Positions 30,721-44,071 of a stretch of DNA of 64,000 nt are shown here, piece after piece (within the stretch, counting starts at the first letter, position 1; every line of letters starts with the position of its first letter). Location: assembly GCA_020466095.1 (NCBI GenBank), contig CM035808.1, positions 75,199,188 through 75,263,187 on the forward strand, given 5' to 3'. The position numbers were made by a program, and so were the translations under genes. The notes under the pieces were generated by a model that saw only the letters and a list, made by a program, of their open reading frames with translations, was not told the DNA's origin and made no database searches. The DNA is from Chlorops oryzae (Eukaryota; Arthropoda; Insecta; Diptera; Chloropidae).

Positions 30721-33700
30721 TTTTTATTAAACTTTGCTTCTCTTTACTGGATCTTCCTTTGGGTATGAACTAACAGTAATTATTCGAATCTTAATTCTTA
30801 AATATAACTTAACTATTTGTACAGAGACATACATAAATAGTTTCTTTGATTCCAACGGGCCGCTATTTGAGAAACTGGGCTGCTGAGGACTTATTACTGC
30901 TGAGCCCCATACGGTGGTAGGATGATTCTTGATCGTGCACGAGCGAGGTGCGTCAAGCTTAGTGAATCCTTGGTTGTATAAGCGTATGGCGCGCACGAGC
31001 GAGGTGCGTAAAAATTGATTGCCTGGAACGGCTACTCTGATGGTAGTTAGGAGCATTGAGCGTTGAGCGTGCACGAGCGAGGTGCCTCAATCTGTATGAT
31101 TCCTTAGTTGGCCAGAGCCTTTCTTCTTAGCCGTGTTCGACGTGTCGTATTGTTAAGGCCTCTTGCCAGCTGATTCGAGTGATTCCTTAGTTTTTCATTG
31201 TAGGATAACTTTAGGCGAACAATTTCGTCCTTAACAAGTGGGACTTGCAGATCGCGGTGTATGCTATCATAACGGATGTACCATGGAGCACCTGTAATGA
31301 TTCTAGGAATTTTCGATTGAGCTCTTTGGATTATTTCTGTAGAGGATGCGCAGGCATTTCCCCACAACTGAATGCCATAAGACCAGATTGGCTTTAATAG
31401 ACTTTTATATAATAGAACTTTATACTCCATATTAAGGGGAGAGCAATAGTTGATTAGCCAGTGAATTTTTGATGCTTTAAGTTTCAGGTTGGTCCTCTTT
31501 GTTTCGATGTGCTTTCGCCAACTTAATCGTTTATCTAAGTGGACTCCTAAATATATTACACTATCTACTTGGGGGATGAAGACTCCTTTTAGGATAATGG
31601 TAGGGCTTATACCTCTTCTTAGCGTAAATGTAATGTGTTTAAATTTACCTTCGTTTATATTAATTCGCCAGGTAGAGATTCAATTTTCAATCAAGTGCAT
31701 ATGCTCTTGTAGGATTCTTGATGCTTCCATGGGATCGCGGTGGCAGCTCAATAATGCTGTGCCGTCGGCAAAAGTTGAAATTACAATATTGTCACTAGTG
31801 GGGATGTCGGCTGTTAGAAGCAGGTAAAGAGAGGGGCCTAATACAGTGCCTTGTGGGACTCCTGCTTTAATTTCAAATTTATCCTTTATAAATTCGTTAA
31901 CCCTTACTCTAAAGAATCTATTTTGGAGGTATGATATAAGGTTTCGTGAAAATTTTGCGAGAGAAGAGACTTTATTTTAGCAATAAGACCCCCATGCCAT
32001 ACTTTATCGAAAGTTTGCGCGATGTCTAGGAATATTGCAGAACAATATTCTTTTTTTTTTCGAAGGCGTTACGAATTTCAAGAGGGATTCGATTGACCTG
32101 TTCAATAGTTCCATGTTTTTTCCTTAAGCCAAATTGATGAGCAGGGATTAAGTTAATCTCGTGAATATATGGCTTAATTTTAATAAGAAGAGCTTTTTCA
32201 AAAAGCTTAGTTAAGCAGGGCAGAAGGCTTACTGGGCGATATGAGCTGGCTGTCGTCGGGTCTTTCCCGGGCTTCAGTATCATCATGATGACCGACTCTT
32301 TCCATATCTCAGGGAAGTGGGAGAAGCTCACAATAGCATTAAAAAGCTGTGCTGCATACGTAAGAGCAATGTATCGCAATTCCTTGATCATTTTTGGGCT
32401 TATATAGTCAAAGCCTGGAGGTTTATTATCCCAAAAATTTTCGTTAATTATGCATTTTATTTCATTGGCATTAAATGTTATATCTTAGGGATAATTTGGT
32501 TGTTCACCTCGCAGAGGGAAAATCTATGGCCTGTTGCCGGTGGGTTTGGTAGAAACACTGAGCACAAGTGTTGAGCAAAGACGGATGCTTTTTCCTCATC
32601 ACTTCTTGCCAAATTTTCTCTTGAATCCCTTAAGGGAGATTCATGTTCTATGGGTGAATTTTTTATTTTTAAAGCTCGCCATAATGACTCTTTCGACGTG
32701 CTAATAGGTGCAAGATATGAGATGAAACTATAGTTTTTCCTGTCTTGGTCTTTTTGTAGAGCGATTTTAAGTTGCTTTGAAGCTGTATTCAGTCTAGCTT
32801 TACTGTCAGGACCTATGTTGTTGCCGTTCTCTTCTCAATCTAAGTTTTTCTCGCAATAATCTTTCCATATGACTATTAGTATGATGAGAATTTCTAACGG
32901 CAGGCTCAAATGTTTTTGGTGTAGAATGCTCCGCCGCTGAAGTTAATATATAATTCAGGGTTGTTGCCGCTTCATCGATTTGACTTTCATTACATATTGC
33001 ATATTCAGAGTGTATGTGTGTTGCAACGTATTTTTTATAATTAACCCAATTCGTTTTTTAAGTGATCAGTCTAAAAGGGGGGCGTGTTGTTTTTATGTTT
33101 TCTGAAATTTCGATTAGTAGAGGACAATGATCTGAAGACATTCAAATCGACATGGCAAATCGACGTTGAAATACGCAATTATCAAAGCCTCTTGTAATGC
33201 AAAGTCTATGAGGTCTGGTATTTTATTTAGATCTGTTGGCCAATACGTGGGATGTCAGGGTGAAATAAATCCTAGAGTACTGGAGCTATTAATCAGTGTG
33301 TTGTATAATTGTCTACCCCTTGGAGAGATCAGACGAGAGCCCGAATGGGTGTGTTTTGCATTATACTCGCCTGCTGCTAAAAATGTATTTCCAAAGGTGT
33401 TTAAAACTTCATTAAAGTGATTTTCGCTGACTAAGAAGTGTGGAGTGCTATATATTGCTGACAAAATGAAATTTGCACCACAACTTTCTATAGAAACTGA
33501 AGTCGCTTGGAAGAAATTTTTTGCGAAAGGTTCGACAGTGAAATGTTTAATTCTATTACGAATCAATATACCCGTTCATCCATATGCTTTCCCATCAGGG
33601 TGGTTTGTTTTGTAAAATTTATAACCTGATAACGATAAATTATTTTTATCTGTGAGATGTGTCTCCAAAATAAGCATTACATCAATAGAGTAGTTTGAGA

Positions 33701-33911
33701 GGAAATGTGATAATTCTAGCTTACGCTGATTTATACCATTTGCGTTCCATGAGGATATAATAAATAAACTCATTTTTGTGCAGTTAAAATTTGGAGCAAC
33801 TGCTTTTGTGCTCTTAGTAACTCCTGGTGTGTGTTTTGCATTTGCGACATAAATTGTGTCATACACTGTGTCAGACTGACTAACACGGAATCCAAGCTAC
33901 CGTTCTGCTGT
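30721..33911 (-). pseudogene. Jockey copy in right arm: ORF2 and 3' UTR, broken
   Basis: On the minus strand this is the inverted counterpart of 26166-29480: ORF1 end and endonuclease (33255-33866), RT N-terminal part (32026-32391), RT catalytic and C-terminal parts (31104-32025) and 3' UTR (30721-31100). It has more frame breaks than the left arm, for example near 33570, 33060, 32640 and 31430. The 5' truncation point is the same as in the left arm, which shows one insertion event followed by duplication. Confidence 0.85.
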
Positions 33912-34322
33912 TGATTTCATAAAATTTTAATACATACTTCATTAAAAACGATATTTTTTTAACTTTTCTTTTTAAACATTTGGCTCAAGTACAATCAATT
34001 GCTAATTTAATATATTAAGGTTAAATTGTATCCCTTTAATATCGACGTCAGTAAGATCTTATTTACGGCATACTGACACTGCTTTCTGAATCTATTTTAG
34101 TTGAATATGGGCTCGTGGGAACATTATTCCAAGACCTTATTATGCAAGAACGATATCTTGCAAAAACGGCTCTTGGGCTAATATTGTGCTCATGTCCCTC
34201 CCGTTAAAATTTGGCAAATCTCGAAGAACGTTCAAATTTGGTCGCTATTAATTTGGTGATGTAGGTTAAGTTAACTTCGTCCTTATTAGCACCTGATCTG
34301 GCTGTGAGCACATTTCCCCATA
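33912..34322 (+). repeat. Unit R, right-arm copy
   Basis: Same sequence as 25756-26165 reversed. It starts at TGATTTCATAAAATTTT next to the Jockey truncation point and ends where BEL protease sequence becomes recognisable. No gene seen. Confidence 0.6.
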
Positions 34323-37300
34323 GGGATTTCAAATAAACATCGTAACAGAGCAACTGATGAAGAAACTAGCGTTATCACCGGTTGAATCATCGCTATGCAT
34401 TGAAGGCATTGGCCCGAGCCACTCGAAAGGTGAACCAGCGAGTAAATGTACAGCTAAATTTGACACATGGCAAGTTCTTCACCAGAATTGAAGCAGTGGT
34501 TCTTCTTAACATAGTGTCACCGCAACCCACGCAAACAATCGATACATCAAAATGGCCACTCCCTCAGAACATTAAGTTTGCAGATCCAAACTTTAATCAC
34601 ACCGACAGAATCGATATATTAATTGAAGCCGAATTCTATCATCATTTAATGCGACCAGAACAAATCACATTTAACAACAGTTTGCCGATACTACAAAATA
34701 CTGCATAAGGATGGCTTTTTACTGAAAAAAAAGGTGGAGGGCCCAACAAATCCGCCACGTGTGGAGTTTTAGTGGATAATGACACTGCGATCTCTCAAAT
34801 TGTGGAGCGATTCTGGAGAATCGATGATGCGGATGAACCACAACGCCAAATGACAGTCTCAGAAAAGGAATGCGAGAATCACTTTGACCAAACTATATCC
34901 CGGAACCATGACGGCAAATACATTGTGCAACTACCACGGTTAGAGAATGCATCGGCTTTGGGCGAATCGCATCAAGTTGCCCTTCAGCGTTTTTTTTTTT
35001 CACTAGAAAAACGTCTTAGTAAGGACACAAACATAAGAGAAATGTATACTGATTTCATGACCGAGTACGAAAGACTAGGACACATGAAGGAAGTGGACGT
35101 TCAGAACGTTCCGGCACCAAGATACTTTATACCGCATCATTGCATCCTGAAGCCCGAAAGCACCACAACGAAAGTACGTGTTGTTTTCGATGCTTCAGCA
35201 AAAACATCAACTGGACTGGCACTTAATGATGTGTTACAAGCTGGTCCTACGGTTCAAAGCTAACTCTTTTCAATATGAGTAAGGTTCCGCATGCACCGTT
35301 TTGTGTTCACATCAGACATCGAGAAGATATATCGGCAGATCTTGGTACAAGATGCTGAATTAAATCTTAAATTAATTATATGGAGAAAATCAATCAGAAG
35401 AAATCAAATATTACCGGCTGACTACAGTGAAATATGGCACAATTTCGGCCCCATACTTGGGCACCGAATTTCTTCAACACTTAGCCAACAAGAACATGGA
35501 GAGGTATCCACTAGGAGCCACGATACTACATGATGATTTCTATGTCGACGGCTGTCTCAGAGGAACTGATAAACTTTACACCGCATTGGAAGCAAAAACT
35601 CAACTGGCTGCAATACTTCGAGAAGCCGGATTCAACTTAAGAAAATGGTGTGCGAATCATCCACAACTCTTAGCTGGAGTAGCTCCAAAATATCAAGAGA
35701 TAAGTCTCAATTTCAATTCAGAAGCAAATCCGGCACAAAATGCCCTGGGAGTAATATGGCTCGCAAAAACTGACCAGCTCTGTGGCAGAGCAAACATACA
35801 CACAACATGAAGGCCACAAACAAAAAGGTCTGTGTTCTCGGGCCTTGGAAAATTATTTGACCCTCTCGGAATGTTAGGACCGGTACTTGTTAAGGGAAAA
35901 ATTTTCACACAGCAATTGTGGCAACTAAAGCTAGCTTGGGATGACGCGCTACCAGAAAACCTGCAGCATGACTGGAGGCAGTTTCAAAAAGGCATAATTA
36001 CATTGAACGAAGTGAAAACTCCTCGGCATATTTTCAACCACAACCTAGTTCAGCCGGACCATATTCAATTGGACACGTTTGTGGACTCATCCGAACAGGC
36101 ATACGGGGCTGCAATTTACATCCGGGCATGCACTAAAGATGGCACGATCAAAGTCAATCTGCTTTGCGCCAAGTCACGAGTTGCGCCAATAAAGAAACAA
36201 ATCTTGCCAGGCCTGGATTTGTGTGCAGCTGTCTTAGGGGTTGAATTAACGCAAAGGGTAAGGCGCGATCTAAAAAGGCCAGATATAGCAACCTATCGCT
36301 GGTCCGATTCAGAAATAGTGTTGTCATGCATCAATTCACAATCATCAGCATACAACACCTTCGTTGCAAACCGCGTCAGCAAAATGCAACCACTATCCTG
36401 CGCAACGCAGTGGCGACACGTCCCTTATAAGGAAAATCCGGCCGATATACTATCACGGGGACTGGCTTCAGAAAAACTGTCCTCCTGCAACATATGGTTT
36501 TATGGACCATTTTTTCTTCACGGAAACGAATTGAAATGGCCACAGACATCAAAAAACGATGGGCTCCCTGTACCGAATATTGAAATGAAACAAAGGCAAA
36601 CAGTAGCCCTGGTCACGGAACAAAACGGGTTAACTGACATGAAACACCAAGTAAATCACAGAAATTCATTCGATTTCCTTCAATGAACGGTTGCACACGT
36701 ATTAAGGTTTATCACTGCCGTTAGAAAAACCCAAAACCAGCACACCACTCCATGCCACATCACCCCAACCCCCCTGGAACTTTATACAGCACTTCAGGTC
36801 TTTGTAAAGGCCGTACAAGGGTCCGAATTCAAAAATGATATCAACAATCTTAAAGCATGTAAAACCGTCAAGGCTTCCAGCCAATTAAACGGATATGCAC
36901 CATTTATAGACGAATATAATCTATTTCGTGTTGGTGGACGTCTTTAAGCTGCAGCACTCGCCTTTGATGCCAAATATCCAATGGTGCTGCCTTACAATGA
37001 TCCAATTGTGAAATTGCTGTTTAAAATGGAACATGAAAAACACTCTCACTGTGGCCTACAAGCACTACTCAATATCTTAAGACAACAGTTTTGGCCAATC
37101 AAGGGTAAAATTACAGCACGCAACACAGTCCATAGTTGTATTCGATTCACCAGAGCTGAACCACATTTGATGACGCAATTAATGGGAAATCTTCCAACCG
37201 ACAGAGTCACGGCATCCAGACCATTTTTGAAGACCGGAGTTGACTATTGTGGCCCATTTTGGGTGCATTATAAAATAAGAGGAAAAAGGCCGTACAAGGC

Positions 37301-38130
37301 ATACCTGGCCTGGTTCTGCTGCTTTGCAACCAAGGCGGTTCATCTCGAGTTGGTCAGTGATTTAACGACTGAAGCCCTTATCGGTGCTATTAAGCGGTTC
37401 ATCGGCAGACGTGGAAGATGTCAAATCCTCTAAAGCGACAATGCCACTAACTTTGAGGGCACAAAAAATCAACTTCAAGAACTGGAAACAGCAATCTATT
37501 CAAAGAGTGCACAACAGGCCATCATAAGAGCAAGCAGTAATCATGGCATAGAGTTTAAATTTATTCCTCCAAGGGCACCACATTTTGGAAGCTTGTGGGA
37601 GGCCGCAGTTAAATCAGCAAAGCACCTTCGCTTAAAGGGCATGGCAAATGTATCATTCACCTATGAAGAGTTTGAAACTGTGATAATTGAGATCGAAGCC
37701 ATACTTAACTCCAGACCACTAACATCGATGTCCTCAAACCCAAACGATATGACTGCTCTCACCCCTGGTCACTTCTTAATTGTCGAAGCGTTAACCACTC
37801 AAGTAAACCCACATGTAGCACCGATAAAAACTACTTTAGCAGCCAGATGGCGACTGGTGACAAATATCAAGGAAGAATTTTGGAGGCGTTGGTCTCAGGA
37901 ATATTTCAATGAACTCCAGTTCCGTCACAAATGGTGAGTCCAGAGCCAAAACATTAAGGAGGGCAACATTGTTATCATAAAAGACGACAACGCCCCAACA
38001 ATAAAATGGCCATTAGGACGGGTGATCCAACTCTACAAGGGTAATGATAATTTGGTCCGAGTGGTTGACATCAAGACGGCCAACGGAACTTGTAAACGAA
38101 TTCTTCATAGACTTGCTCCACTATCTAACG
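34323..38130 (+). pseudogene. pol: BEL/Pao (roo-like) pol: protease end, RT, RNase H, integrase
   Basis: In order: the protease end (VTEQLMKKLALS, 34340), RT (34772-35810, with VRVVFDASAKT and FTSDIEK), RNase H (35832-36686, with DSSEQAYGAAIY and ENPADILSRG) and integrase (36981-38130, with acidic motifs VDYCGPF, SDNATNFEG and GSLWEAAVK). The RT catalytic box reads FYVDGC, so the second Asp of the YVDD motif is Gly. Stops or shifts lie near 34708, 35262, 35410, 35808, 36685, 36945, 37432 and 37935. The 5' LTR, gag and protease active site are missing. This copy is dead. Confidence 0.88.
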
Positions 38131-38159
38131 AAAACAACCACGTGGCTCCACGCAAAAGG

Positions 38160-39943
38160 CCACTGGAAGAATCCAACTCACCCAAACGTCGCTCAATCTC
38201 TCACAATTCCATAATCACTATAATCATTGTATCCCTTCTGCTACTTCCATTAGCCTGTGCAACTCCGGTAAAGATATTACGATTTGATAAAAATAGTGGA
38301 ATATTCTTCAACGGCATTGGCACTACCAAATTAATCACCGGAAGTTGGAATATCATTGTTTACTATGATCTCAAACCAATTTAGGGAAGAAACAAAATCT
38401 TGGAAGAAGGAATTGCAACGCTTACAAAAATTTGCGATAGCACCGTGCATAGTTCATGTCATTCACTCATACAGCACCTCAAACAATCTAGCAACGAGCT
38501 CCTTCAAGAAAAAAATCTGATAACCCCAGTTCGACCTCGAAAAGCAGCTTTGGATATTGTTGGCAACAGGGCCCATGGCCTGTTCGGAGTGTTGGACTCA
38601 AACTATGCTGAAGACATGTCAAAAACAATCAGCGACGTTAAACAAAATGAAGTGTTCTTGAGAGACTTAATAAAAAATCAAACATCGGTCGTAGATGCAA
38701 CTATCAACATTCTCAAAGATGACGCATCTAGCACCAAGCAACACATCGCTCACTTCGAAGAAGCCCTTACACAAGAGCTGAATGAGATAGACTACAGCAG
38801 AGCCCAGTTGCGGCGTTCACAGAAGATAATAGAGCTTACAGTTCAATTAAGTATGCAGGCTTCAGACGGTCACAGAATTCAGACAGAACTCATAAATGCA
38901 CATACTCATTCCAATCACGGAAACATTAGCCCAACAATTCTAAAACTTCAACAATTAAGAAGAGAAATCAGCAACATCTAGGGACACCTTCCGTACGGCC
39001 ATAAACTTCCCTTTGACGATCATGATCTCTTACATCTGTATAAAATTATGCGCATCAAGGGAGCCGTAACAAAGGCTCACAGTATTTTCAAAATTGAAGT
39101 ACCACTCATCAATCATCAATTCTTCGAAATGTTTCCTCTTATTCCAATACCAGTATATATGAATAACACCATGCTCCTGCTTAATCCGAGAGCAGAATTT
39201 TTGGCCGTCAGTAATCATCGAGATCAATACATAATCCTAACCACAGCTGATCAACACAATTGCATAACGACAATCGATGAAACATATATGTGTCCAAATA
39301 TCCAAGCAATGATCGTAAAAAATGCTGGCAGCTACTCATGCGAGATTGCGCTTTTAATAACAAAACGTCCCCTAACTGCAAGGTGGAGCGACTTTATAAT
39401 ACTATTTCACTCATACCAACACATCAACCAAATCAATGGATCTTTGCCACTAATACATCAAGGGAACTTACAGCTGTATGTGGCGATGATGTTCAAGAAA
39501 TCACGATAATGTCGTCAGGCATGCTATCTGTACAGCCGAATTGCATATTAAAGAGTGGTTTTCTGACCATCCAAGGCCACGAAGTAACTTCAACCACAGT
39601 GCATACTGCTTTCCTATCATTTGGTAATTTAACGTCTGTCAGTGAACCTGTAGAACTAAAAAGAGTATTCAATCTGGATCCTAATCACCTCAACGACAAA
39701 TTGGAACAGCTCACCAAATTCCAGCAACAGCTGCAGCACAACATTCAATTGCCATCAGAGCGTCATCGTTCCGTCGGTCATAAAGTTGTGAGCTATTCTG
39801 CGCTCCTTCATACTGCTTGGAGCTCTAATTTTTGTTATGTTCCGTCTTAAAAAGCATTGTCAGCAGAAACGACTCACAATCGAAATTCCACCACAACCCT
39901 CTCCGCGCCGTACAAACAATGTCGTTGAAGTCGAAGCCCACTA
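38160..39943 (+). pseudogene. env: BEL/roo-type env, broken
   Basis: After the integrase, a signal-peptide-like hydrophobic stretch (IITIIIVSLLLLPLACA, near 38215-38262) begins an env-like protein that continues in pieces at 38400-38981, 39048-39509 and 39290-39850. The 38400-38981 part holds a region after a basic RPRK site and a long helical segment, as in the fusion subunit of insect retroelement envelopes. Stops near 38382 and 38979 and a shift near 39480 break it. roo-like BEL elements are known to carry env remnants. No functional protein is expected. Confidence 0.75.
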
Positions 39944-39987
39944 AAGACGTTGAGCAATAAAAACTGTCGCTCAACCGAGGGGCAGAA

Positions 39988-40370
39988 TGTTTAGTTTTGT
40001 ACGAAAGAATAAACAAAGGTGAAAGAAAAAACAATAAAACATTTTTGTAAGCATTTAATGCATTCAAGGCAAAAAGTCATACGTTGAACTCAAAAGATAT
40101 CAGATTTCGTTTAGCTCATACATAACCAATATATTTATGCATAATATTTGATTTAATTAAATAAACAAAATATTGGTCATAAAAATAGCATACTAAACAA
40201 TAAAATTGTATAAAAGAATTGCAAATGATCAATAAAAATGAGTCCAATTCTAAACTCTTGACTGATCAATTCACTTAAGCGTTCATATTGGCTTCGAGTA
40301 TCAACAGTTCATGTGCCGTCTGATACAACTTAAATTTAAAATATCTGCAGTTTATGTGCAGCACGGTAAT
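39988..40370 (+). repeat. BEL 3' LTR
   Basis: The LTR starts TGTTTAGTTTTG after a purine tract (GAGGGGCAGAA). Its end is set near 40370 because E5 RT sequence is recognisable from there. The 5' partner is absent, so length and target duplication cannot be confirmed. Confidence 0.6.
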
Positions 40371-41410
40371 TTGATTTAGCTCCCCTTTTCAAAACTTAAT
40401 CACTGCCAATTGGCATTCCTCCGTCCAAACGAACTAGACATCTTTTCTTATCAGTGATGTCAAAGCCAAAAGAAGCGCTGCGGTATTTGGTATGAATTTT
40501 TGGCAGAAGTTTGCCAGTCCCAGGAACGCTTTCAATTCTTTTTTATTTTTCGGTATCGGGAAAATTTTGACACATTCAACCTTACTTGAGTCCGGCCTTG
40601 GTCGGAACACTTCTGACCCAAATAGACTACTTCCTTCCTTCAGAATTGGCATTTTTCTGTTTGTATTTTTAATTGACTGCTTTTTAGGGCTTGTAATACT
40701 TTACAAAGCCTTATTTCGTGTTGCTTCAGGTTACTTTCGTAAATCACTATGTCATCCAAATAAACAAAACAATCGACGCCTTGCAGACCGGTCAGAACAT
40801 TATTCATAAATCTTTGAAATGTTGACGGGGCTCTGGAGAGTCCTAATGGCAATCTTACAAATTCGTAATGTCCTATTCCAGTGCTGAATGCTGTCTTCTC
40901 TCTGTCTTTCTCATTCACATGCACTTGATGGTATCCGCTTGCCAGGGCTAGCGTTGTGAAGTACCGGCTGCAACCGAGTTGGTCAAGAATCTCATCAATG
41001 CGTGGTATAGGAAATACCTGCTTGATGGTTACGTTATTCAGTTGCCGGAAATCGACCACCAATCGCCATTTTTTTCCCCGTCGCACCTGCCTTTTTAGGC
41101 ACCAGAATGATTGGTGCGTTCCAAGATGATTTTCTTGGGGGCAATTATGCCTTGTTCTAACATCTTTCCCAACTCTTTATTTATCTCCGCCTTGTGGGCC
41201 TCCGGAAGGCGGTATTGTTGAATATTTTTTGGTGCTTTCCTGACCTCCGTGGGTATTTCGTGGTTGAGCACGTGGGTGTCACTCAATTCGTCACCCTTTA
41301 GGTGGAAAACATCCGCATAGTCTCTACATATATTGACTATGGACTGTCTTTCTTCGTCGTTCAAATTTTCTTCCAACTTCAAAGATTTAATTAATAGATT
41401 TGTCCTCTCG
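40371..41410 (-). pseudogene. E5 reverse transcriptase fragment
   Basis: On the minus strand three frames (41095-41382, 40640-41086, 40434-40652) match E1 RT from the protease-RT linker to just past the thumb, including WRLVVDFRQLN, LALASGYHQ and catalytic YLDD. The frames are separated by small shifts near 41090 and 40650. At 40371 the BEL LTR replaces the remainder, so RNase H and integrase are absent. The protease-RT join is in frame here, unlike E1. Confidence 0.85.
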
Positions 41411-42330
41411 TCTGTCTGATCACTCTCAACAACGCTTATTTCTGACGTGTTTGACGTTCTAAACTCCTTTAATAGAGAGTATTTTAGTTCCGTGCCACCA
41501 TTTATTTCGGCATTTTTTTCCGTAGCGTTTAGTTTTGTTACGAATCCTATTCAATCTTTGGGCTTCGTAAGACTCTCTACTATATATATTTGTTCCGCAA
41601 TTTGTTTTTTATGCACCACTACTTTCTCTTGGAGCATTCCTGTGCTTGTTTGTGCTATTAGTTTTGTTCTAGGGGGAATTTTGATGGTCTCCACCATACA
41701 TATCCTTTCCCTCTCACACTCAGTAGTACTGTTGCCACTAAGTTAGCTTTTTCCTTAAATGTCAATTCCTTTTCCATCGTGTGCAAGATAGCTCTGTTTC
41801 AGACCATGTCTCTTCCCTGGAAACCATCTGCTGGCAAACTGCTATCGCGTGGCAATACATGCATTCCCATATCTAATGTTGGCTTTCATTTGTGTTTTGT
41901 TTCTACCGTTTTAATTGTGTTTAACTTTCCTCCAAATGCAACTCTTTAGCATTTCGTGTCCTCTTTGTTTATTGGCACGTCTTTCACTAGTTCTTCTCTT
42001 TTAACTATGCTTGCGTCCGCTCCTGAGTCGACCCACAGAGTGATGCTGCCATTGATAGCCTGATTTCAGGGCATTTCGAAGTATGCATCGTCCTCTCAAG
42101 TCTTAATAGCCGCGGTCCAACTTGCCTTTTCGTTGCCTCGCGAGTCCACTAATCTGACTTTGGCGCTGATAGCCTGTTCGCAGGATAATTCAACGAGTTC
42201 ATCTTTTCGTGTACTTCGATCGATTTTCCAGAGTTTTATCGCACTTTGGCAAAACGTCGTCACCAGGAGGAACATTATCAGCCCTAAATATCTAAATAAG
42301 TTTTTATGCGCCTATTTTTTGTGCTTTCCA
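41411..42330 (-). pseudogene. E5 protease and membrane segment
   Basis: The minus strand encodes a decayed protease with VDSGAD (near 42025-42045) preceded by a hydrophobic segment LFRYLGLIMFLLVTTFC (near 42249-42300) and a basic stretch. Several stops are present. The layout equals E1. Confidence 0.7.
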
Positions 42331-42419
42331 GCCATCCTCCAGACGTTGCTCTTCTTCCTTCGGTTTTCACCTCTCATACAGGTTAGGTGAACACTGTAAC
42401 CATATTCTTGAAGGATACT

Positions 42420-44071
42420 TTCTTCTTTTTACTTGTATCCTTTTTCTTCTTTTTTGGTTTCAATTTCTATGCTTATTGCCATTTTTTCCCTTATTTCAGT
42501 TTCCATTTCGCTCATTGGTATTTCTCTCCTTGATTATCCCCATTTGCCTTTCCTTGAAGTATCGTTGCCAAGGCGGTCCAAGGGGACCTCTTGGTATCTG
42601 GGTTTCATGTCTTTGTGGTTCATTCTTTCATTATTGTCCCAGTTGCCTGCCGTTTGGTTTGGACTTTGTTCTTGGACAGGGATTGGCCGCTTTTTGTCCT
42701 TTGTTTTGGCATTCCAGTCTACTAGCCAAGCCTTGGCCGCTGGGAGTTTTCCGTATTTTGTTGCCTCTCCTGTACACAGTTTCTGGATATATGTCCGATT
42801 CCTTTGCAGATGACACACTGTATTTGGTTGTTCTCATTGGTTCTTTGTCGATTACTCTGTCCCGGTCTTGGTTGTGCGCTCTGCTGTATGTTTTCCCTCT
42901 AACAGAATCTATTAGTTTAATGCCCTTTTATTTGGCATTTCTCAAAATAAGCTGCCCAATTTCGTCCTACACGTTTCGGCCATATCTCCTGCAACAGTGT
43001 GTGCACGCAGGCTTGGTTGTTTTACTCGCCTCTACTGTTTGTTGCTTGTCCTTGTGGCACCCCGGGATTTCCTCGTGTTCATAAATGCCCCACAGCTTGC
43101 AATATGGTATATTTCTCCTTGTTATACAAATATCTTTTGTATGGGCTTGCTGTTGGCAAAAAGAGCATATCAGTTCGGTTGTTGGGGCCGAGCTGATTTT
43201 GCTTGTATTAAGTTGATTTGCTCTAAGAATATTCTCAAAACTCTCAGCTGCTTCTATGAGATGTCTCAAGTACGGGTCCTTCACATTAACAAGCGCCTGC
43301 TTTAGCGATTGGTCCTTAAGACCTATTATGAATTGTCTTTTTGCCAGATTTTGGTATTCCCACAGCGCTGCCTTTGATTCTTCCACCGTCACCTTTTTCG
43401 TTATTAATTCTTCTGCTTCCTATAGGTAGGACTCCATTCGAACTCCAAACAATGATGCAGGTTCCCCCAGCTGGTGATGTCCATTAATAATGTCCGCTCT
43501 TATATCCTCCAAAGTTCTTACCGTTGCATAGGTTTGCTGCACAAAGTCGCGGAGTTCACTTAGAGTCTCGAATTTTCTGGTGCCAATTGTATTGAACGCA
43601 GATCCCGATAGTCGCTGCCTTATACATGTAATAGTTTTCTGCATGTCCTCCGGGGCAATCATACAATTGAGGAATTCTATGCCCACGACAAATTTGATTA
43701 CGTCCGCCTTAAACTCAGGTCCTCCTGCACCGGGAGAAGATGGTACAAAGTGTTGGAAATTTTTGACAATTTCTGCAAAATCTGTGAATTTGCCATTGTT
43801 ACTTGAATTTTGGGTATATGTACTTGTGTTGGTGCTTTTACAGTTGATTCGTTGATTGGCGTTGTCGTGGAACTTTCTGAAAAACGTCTTGCGGGAAGTG
43901 GAGATGTACTCCAAACTATTCTCAATTTTCTCTTCAAGTTTCCAATTTCTACCTTTAGATATTGGATTTCTTTCTCCTTTTCTTTGAGAGTGGCTTTGTC
44001 CTTTTCTATGGACTCCGATATGTCCTTTCCTTCTGCCGTCTGAAGAGCTTTTCTTAGAGATTCGTTCCGCT
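42420..44071 (-). pseudogene. gag: E5 gag, broken
   Basis: Four frames align with E1 Gag: the coiled coil (43698-44071), capsid (43420-43914 and 42967-43392) and nucleocapsid (42534-43100) with CSFCQQQAH and related knuckles, several having lost ligands. The N-terminal 110 codons lie beyond the E6 LTR insertion at 44072. The frameshift region is at 42714-42745, with the hairpin half decayed and the slippery site changed to GGAAAAC. Large plus-strand frames here (such as 42476-43084) are shadows. Confidence 0.85.

Noticed and set aside
33912..34322. Unit R as the BEL 5' LTR
   Set aside because: It does not match the BEL 3' LTR at 39988-40370, and recognisable protease sequence follows it without a primer site.
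42476..43084. A 202-codon plus-strand frame with hydrophobic composition
   Set aside because: It is antisense to clear gag nucleocapsid and capsid sequence of E5, so it is a shadow frame.
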